NCBI GenBank assembly: GCA_002084985.1
Contig: MZGO01000003.1
Location: 1 to 10,554 of the forward strand
Direction: 5' to 3'
DNA from: Thermotoga sp. 4484_232
GTDB lineage: Bacteria > Thermotogota > Thermotogae > Thermotogales > Thermotogaceae
DNA length: 10,554 nt
Shown: piece after piece, positions 6,838 to 10,554 of the stretch
How positions within the stretch are numbered: the stretch's first letter is position 1
Layout of the letters: each line of letters starts with the position of its first letter
Notes under the pieces: generated by a model
The model's input: only the letters and a program-made list of their open reading frames with translations
Database searches by the model: none
Told to the model about the DNA's origin: nothing
Made by a program: the position numbers and the translations under genes

Positions 6838-7243
6838 AATACTTTACGTCATAGTCGTTGGGTGCGGGAAAATGGGATCGATCATAGCAAATTACGCCTC
6901 ATCGGAAGGACATAATGTTGTTGTAATCGATAAGGATGAAAAAGCTTTTGATATGCTCTCCCCTGAGTTTTCCGGTTTCACCATATTAGGAGATGCAACA
7001 GAGGTGGAGAATTTAAAGGCGGCCAAGGTTGACAGAGCAGATGTTCTCTTTTCACTCACGACTGATGACAACACGAACTTCATGATATCCATGGTGGCGA
7101 AACATGTCTTTGGTGTCAAGAGAGTCGTTTCAAGGGTTTACGATCCGGACAATCTTCCCGTTTTTCAAGAATTTGGAATAGATGCGATATGCCCTATTCT
7201 TTTGATGGTAGAATCCTTGAAAGGGCTCCTTCTTGGGGAGTGA
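6821..7243 (+). CDS. trkA: TrkA-type K+ uptake regulator, single RCK N-domain subunit
   Basis: This 140-residue protein is one RCK N-terminal Rossmann domain. It has the nucleotide motif GCGKMG (14-19) after a first beta-strand, the acidic Asp37 ending the second strand (VVVIDKD), and ILGDAT (55-60). It stops where a TrkA_C domain would begin. RCK domains assemble into cytoplasmic rings under TrkH/KtrB channels and gate them in response to NAD(H) or ATP/ADP. Four bases separate it from the second trkA gene. From memory, T. maritima has the same split pair (TM1088A/TM1088B), crystallised as an octameric two-subunit ring, so this is the natural state and not a broken gene. The ATG lies within the end of the response regulator gene. 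GGGAGG twelve bases upstream is an acceptable ribosome binding site. Confidence 0.9.
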   Translation: MKKKTKILYVIVVGCGKMGSIIANYASSEGHNVVVIDKDEKAFDMLSPEFSGFTILGDATEVENLKAAKVDRADVLFSLTTDDNTNFMISMVAKHVFGVKRVVSRVYDPDNLPVFQEFGIDAICPILLMVESLKGLLLGE

Positions 7244-7247
7244 TCCA

Positions 7248-7913
7248 ATGAAGGTTGTGATAATAGGAGGAGAGAAGACAGCTTATTACCTTGCAAGGTC
7301 GTTAATATCGAAAGGATATAAAGTTATGATAATAAACAAGGATCCTGTTTTTTGCCAAGAACTTGCGAAAAAGTTGAGGGCGATCGTCATAAACGGTGAT
7401 GGAAGCAGAAGATACATCTTGGAAGAAGCAGAACTCATGAGGAACGATGTGGTCGTTATTCTAACTCCTAGAGATCATGATAACCTGATAATCTCACAAC
7501 TTGCTAAAAACCTTTTTGGGGTTGAAAGGATTGTCTCACTTGTGAACGATCCTGAGAATGTTGAAATATTCCAGAAGCTAGGAATAAACGTCGTTTTGAA
7601 CCTGACAAGTATGATAACAACGACCATAGAGAACCTGATGTTTCCTGAAGAGATGGAAAAGAGATTTCCCGTAGAGAAGGGAATTTCTTTTTTAACACTC
7701 GAGATTACGAATGACTCCCCATCTCTTGGAAAAAAGCTCAAAGATATAGCCCTTCCAGAAGAAAGCATAGTGGGAGCAATTCTTAGGGGAGGAGTTTTGG
7801 TGGTTCCAAGGGGAGAAACAGAGATCAGGCTCGGTGATAAACTGTTTATAATAGCATCTCCCGATGTTAAGAAGGATGTCGTCAAGGTTCTGGTAGGTGG
7901 AAACGGGAGATGA
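7248..7913 (+). CDS. trkA: TrkA-type K+ uptake regulator, second RCK subunit with TrkA_C domain
   Basis: The 221-residue protein has an RCK N-domain (about 1-130) followed by a linker helix and a TrkA_C ligand-binding domain (about 147-214, ending GDKLFIIASPDVKKDV). It should co-assemble with the single-domain subunit encoded just upstream and with TrkH. The nucleotide motif is degenerate: where GxGxxG is expected it reads GGEKTA (7-12), and the acidic residue after the second strand is Asn30 (IINKD). Dinucleotide binding here is therefore doubtful. I chose ATG 7248 over the in-frame TTG at 7233 because GGGGAG lies seven bases before it and the protein then starts directly with the first beta-strand (MKVVIIGG). 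The stop overlaps the TrkH start as ATGA. Confidence 0.93.
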   Translation: MKVVIIGGEKTAYYLARSLISKGYKVMIINKDPVFCQELAKKLRAIVINGDGSRRYILEEAELMRNDVVVILTPRDHDNLIISQLAKNLFGVERIVSLVNDPENVEIFQKLGINVVLNLTSMITTTIENLMFPEEMEKRFPVEKGISFLTLEITNDSPSLGKKLKDIALPEESIVGAILRGGVLVVPRGETEIRLGDKLFIIASPDVKKDVVKVLVGGNGR

Positions 7914-9406
7914 GTGATTATCTTTCGGTTGTTGTGAGGAGGTTCCGCATAGTTCTCTGGAACGTCGGAACTCTTTTTACTTGGTTTTCTGCGATTCTCC
8001 TTTTTCCCCTTGTGTTTTTGATATTCTATCCTGAAGAAATTCATTACGCTCTTGGGTTCGTCGAATCAGCTGTGCTTTCCTTTATATTCGGGATAGCCAT
8101 GAAGCTGGTTTCTGGCATAAAAGAATCGCATGTAATAACCGTTCAGGAAGGTGCCGTCATCGTTCTCTTTTCATGGATATTTGCCATTTTCTTCTCAGCC
8201 CTTCCTTTTATCTTCATGAAAATTCTCAATTTCTCCCAGGCGGTTTTTGAAGCGACCAGCGGTTGGACAACAACTGGCCTTACGATGATAACTGATGTGA
8301 CAAAGATACCGAGAATATTCCTGGTGTGGAGAAGCACGATGCAGTTCATAGGTGGAGCAGGTTTTGCGATCATCATGTTGGCGACTTTGATAGGTCCCTT
8401 GGGAATAGGGTTGTACTCCGCGGAAGGAAGGGTGGATAACATCCTTCCGAACATAAAGCAATCGGCAAAGATAATGATAATGATATACATAACATACGCT
8501 GTCTTCGGATTCTTTGCTCTGTGGATATCTGGTATGCCTCCTTTTGACGCTTTCAACCATTCTCTAACGGCTCTTGCAACAGGAGGATTTTCCACGAGGA
8601 ACGGAAGTATCGGTGAATTCAACAACCTTAAAATCGAAGTGGTGACGATCTTTCTGATGTTTCTCGGTGCAACTGGTTTTGGAATACACTATACTCTCTG
8701 GAAGGGAAACATAAAGGCGTTTCTCAAAAATGGGGAACCATGGCTACTATTTTCCACAGCCTTTCTGATGACGCTCCTTGTTTTCCCACAAACCATAGGT
8801 GTACTCTACAAATCACCAAGTGAAGGTTTCAGAAAGACACTCTTTCAGATAGTATCAGCCATAACCGGAACGGGATTTTCAACAGTCAACCTTTCAGAGT
8901 GGCATGTATTTCCTCTGGGACTTTTTGTTCTCACAGTCCTTATGATGCTTGGAGGAATGATGGATTCGACAGCAGGTGGTTTGAAACAATTCAGGTTGTT
9001 CGTCCTGGGGAAGGTCATATTCTACACTATCGTGGATTTCGTGAATCCCAAACGCATCGTGAGAAAGATAGAGGTGTGGAAGGGTGAAAATGTGAGGTAT
9101 ATCAATCCATCCATGGTGAAAGACATGCTGGTCTTCTTTGGCATATACTTTGTAGCATACTTTATAGGAGTCTTCATATTGCTCTCGTATGGGTATTCCC
9201 TTTCAGATTCGATGTTCGAATTCTCATCAGCTATGAACGGTGTGGGATTATCAATAGGTCTCACTGCCCCCGATGATCCATTGGGGGTTATATGGACCTT
9301 GACGATAGGGATGTTCTTGGGAAGACTGGAATTCATCGTCATACTCTATGCCATCATGCGCATCATAAAAGATCTCAGGATACTCATAAGTAGTTCACGG
9401 AGGTGA
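7910..9406 (+). CDS. trkH: TrkH/KtrB-family potassium channel subunit
   Basis: The 498-residue membrane protein is the K+-translocating subunit of a Trk/Ktr uptake system. Four pore-loop repeats with their filter residues are visible: TTTGLT around Gly123, ATGGFST around Gly225, TGTGFST around Gly320-Gly322, and NGVGLS around Gly444. Each repeat has the membrane-pore-membrane layout, and hydrophobic helices fill most of the chain, with two extra N-terminal helices (about 17-40 and 47-68) as in TrkH. The central intramembrane region before the fourth repeat contains LGGMMDSTAGGLK (347-359). The length is typical of TrkH. ATG overlaps the stop of the second trkA gene, with AGGTGG nine bases upstream, so the channel and its regulators are translated together. 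hisS follows after six bases. Confidence 0.96.
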   Translation: MSDYLSVVVRRFRIVLWNVGTLFTWFSAILLFPLVFLIFYPEEIHYALGFVESAVLSFIFGIAMKLVSGIKESHVITVQEGAVIVLFSWIFAIFFSALPFIFMKILNFSQAVFEATSGWTTTGLTMITDVTKIPRIFLVWRSTMQFIGGAGFAIIMLATLIGPLGIGLYSAEGRVDNILPNIKQSAKIMIMIYITYAVFGFFALWISGMPPFDAFNHSLTALATGGFSTRNGSIGEFNNLKIEVVTIFLMFLGATGFGIHYTLWKGNIKAFLKNGEPWLLFSTAFLMTLLVFPQTIGVLYKSPSEGFRKTLFQIVSAITGTGFSTVNLSEWHVFPLGLFVLTVLMMLGGMMDSTAGGLKQFRLFVLGKVIFYTIVDFVNPKRIVRKIEVWKGENVRYINPSMVKDMLVFFGIYFVAYFIGVFILLSYGYSLSDSMFEFSSAMNGVGLSIGLTAPDDPLGVIWTLTIGMFLGRLEFIVILYAIMRIIKDLRILISSSRR

Positions 9407-9412
9407 AGGAGG
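9399..9412 (+). promoter_or_regulatory. Tandem Shine-Dalgarno sites before the TTG start of hisS
   Basis: GGAGGTGA (9399-9406) spans the TrkH stop codon and is spaced six bases from TTG 9413. A second AGGAGG (9407-9412) touches the start codon and is too close to work for it. The TGA of trkH at 9404 is in frame with the hisS start, so no earlier start is possible. Confidence 0.65.
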
Positions 9413-10554
9413 TTGTACAAGAGGATAAAAGGTACCTTGGATATATGGGGTGATGATATCTGGTATTGGTACAAAATAGAGAAAACAGCACGAGAAGTCT
9501 CGATGCGTTATGGATACGAGGAGATAAGGACCCCTGTAATAGAGCCAACGGAGCTCTTTGTGAGAAGTGTTGGAGAGGAAACCGATATCGTTCAGAAAGA
9601 GATGTATACCTTCGAGGATAGGGGAGGAAGGAGTATAACGTTGAGGCCTGAAGGAACCGCTCCTGTTGTGAGAGCTTTTCTTGAAAACGCCATGATAAAC
9701 AAGGGATTCCCTCAAAGGTTCTTCTATATAGGTCCAATGTTCAGGTACGAAAAACCACAACTTGGGAGGATGAGGCAGTTTCACCAGTTTGGATTCGAGC
9801 TCATAGGTTCATCTTCTCCTCTCGCAGATGTTGAAATCATATCCATGGTGAACAGGTTTCTAAAATCTCTGGGACTTTACAGATTCAAAATAGTTCTCAA
9901 CAGCATAGGTTGTCCAAAATGCCGTGTGAATTACAGAAACGCTTTAAAGAATTACTACTCCGAGCACTACGATGAACTCTGCGATGATTGTAAAAGAAGG
10001 TACAACACGAACATATTGAGACTTTTGGATTGTAAGGTCGATGTTGAACTCGCCGAGAAAGCACCGAAAAGTGTGGATTATCTGTGTGATGAATGTAAGA
10101 AGCATTATGAGACAGTTAAAAGGTATCTGAAGATAGTGGGCATCGATTTTGAGGAGGATCATAAACTCGTAAGAGGACTGGATTATTACACTAGAACCGT
10201 TTTCGAAGTGAGACATGAGCTTTTAGGAGCTCAGGACTCCCTAGGGGGTGGTGGAAGATACGATAGACTGTTTGAAGATATGGGAGGGCCTCAGATACCA
10301 GCTTTAGGGTTCGCTTCAGGAATTGAGAGGATAATCTTAGCGATGAAGGAAGAAAAGGTGAGGGTAGAAAGGGAAAATCCTCACGAAGTTTACTTTGCCG
10401 TTCTGGGTCGAAAAGCTTACGAAAAAGCTTTTAAACTCGCAGAGGAGATAAGAAATGCTGGGATAAACGTTGATATGGACGTTATGGAGAGAAATCTAAG
10501 GGGTCAGTTGAAACACGCTGATAGGGTCTCTTCGTACATAAGCCTGATACTTGG
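9413..10554 (+). CDS. hisS: Histidyl-tRNA synthetase (partial, 3' end off window)
   Basis: A class II synthetase that charges tRNA-His. The first 380 residues are visible, most of a protein usually of about 420. They include motif 1 around RTPVIEPTELF (39-49) and motif 2 from RPEGTAPVVRAF (78-89) through FRYEKPQLGRMRQFHQFG (110-127). The HisA signature is LVRGLDYYTRTVFE (252-265), and motif 3 is ALGFASGIERI (297-307). The C-terminal anticodon-binding domain begins at about 325. The insertion domain carries seven Cys: 167/170, 190/193, 207 and 225/228, six of them in three CxxC pairs. The start is TTG at 9413, with GGAGGTGA six bases upstream, six bases after the trkH stop. Being in a potassium uptake operon is unusual functionally but fits dense thermophile operons. 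Confidence 0.97.
   Translation, partial: MYKRIKGTLDIWGDDIWYWYKIEKTAREVSMRYGYEEIRTPVIEPTELFVRSVGEETDIVQKEMYTFEDRGGRSITLRPEGTAPVVRAFLENAMINKGFPQRFFYIGPMFRYEKPQLGRMRQFHQFGFELIGSSSPLADVEIISMVNRFLKSLGLYRFKIVLNSIGCPKCRVNYRNALKNYYSEHYDELCDDCKRRYNTNILRLLDCKVDVELAEKAPKSVDYLCDECKKHYETVKRYLKIVGIDFEEDHKLVRGLDYYTRTVFEVRHELLGAQDSLGGGGRYDRLFEDMGGPQIPALGFASGIERIILAMKEEKVRVERENPHEVYFAVLGRKAYEKAFKLAEEIRNAGINVDMDVMERNLRGQLKHADRVSSYISLIL

Noticed and set aside
6821..7243. First trkA as a truncated gene fragment
   Set aside because: It ends cleanly after a complete RCK N-domain, has its own start and stop, and matches the known two-subunit TrkA arrangement in T. maritima.
7233..7247. TTG 7233 as the start of the second trkA gene
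   Set aside because: ATG 7248 has well-spaced GGGGAG and begins directly at the first strand of the Rossmann fold.
7475..8044. A 189-codon open frame on the minus strand opposite the second trkA and trkH
   Set aside because: Low-complexity Ser/Ile/Phe-rich antisense translation of real genes, with no recognisable domain.
1..10554. tRNA or rRNA genes, CRISPR arrays, insertion sequences, prophage genes or rho-independent terminators
   Set aside because: Nearly every base is coding. I saw no tandem spaced repeats, transposase-like proteins, tRNA-like folds or GC hairpins with T-runs.

Overview
The window looks like chromosomal core DNA from a member of the Thermotogae, close to Thermotoga or Pseudothermotoga. 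The reasons are the gene order, the Lys/Glu/Ile-rich proteins with AGA/AGG arginine codons, frequent TTG and GTG starts behind strong purine-rich ribosome binding sites, and almost no non-coding DNA. From memory, the order STAS protein - lexA - archease - gyrA - metG - rhomboid - receiver protein - two-part TrkA - TrkH - hisS matches the T. maritima TM1081-TM1090 neighbourhood. That match is recalled, not computed.

There are two divergent operons around one 103-base intergenic region (5417-5519). The leftward operon runs metG (methionyl-tRNA synthetase), gyrA (gyrase subunit A), archease (RtcB cofactor), lexA, and a STAS-domain anti-sigma-factor antagonist cut by the left edge. Gaps are 16 bases, two 4-base stop/start overlaps, and 12 bases, so one transcript is likely. 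It groups translation, DNA topology, RNA ligation, a LexA-type repressor and sigma-factor regulation.

The rightward operon runs rhomboid protease, an orphan response regulator with a TPR-like tail, two RCK/TrkA subunits on separate genes, TrkH (the K+ channel subunit), and hisS, which is cut by the right edge. The two TrkA proteins and TrkH should form one K+ uptake system: a cytoplasmic RCK ring that senses nucleotide gates the TrkH pore. The response regulator sits inside this transcript and overlaps the first trkA gene, which suggests a link to K+ uptake. No histidine kinase is present.

The most unusual gene is lexA. Its DNA-binding domain looks intact and it keeps the catalytic Ser (Ser119). 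However, the Ala-Gly cleavage dipeptide is Phe83-Asp84, the catalytic Lys position reads Leu with a Lys beside it, and the C-terminal domain is about 15 residues short. It is probably a repressor that cannot cleave itself. The two TrkA subunits also appear specialised: the first has a full GxGxxG nucleotide fold, while the second has lost the motif and the acidic residue but carries the TrkA_C domain.

I see no tRNA, rRNA, CRISPR, insertion sequence, prophage or clear terminator. No wholly new multi-gene system is evident. The leads worth testing are the altered LexA, the receiver-TPR protein in the K+ operon, and the overlapping divergent promoters.
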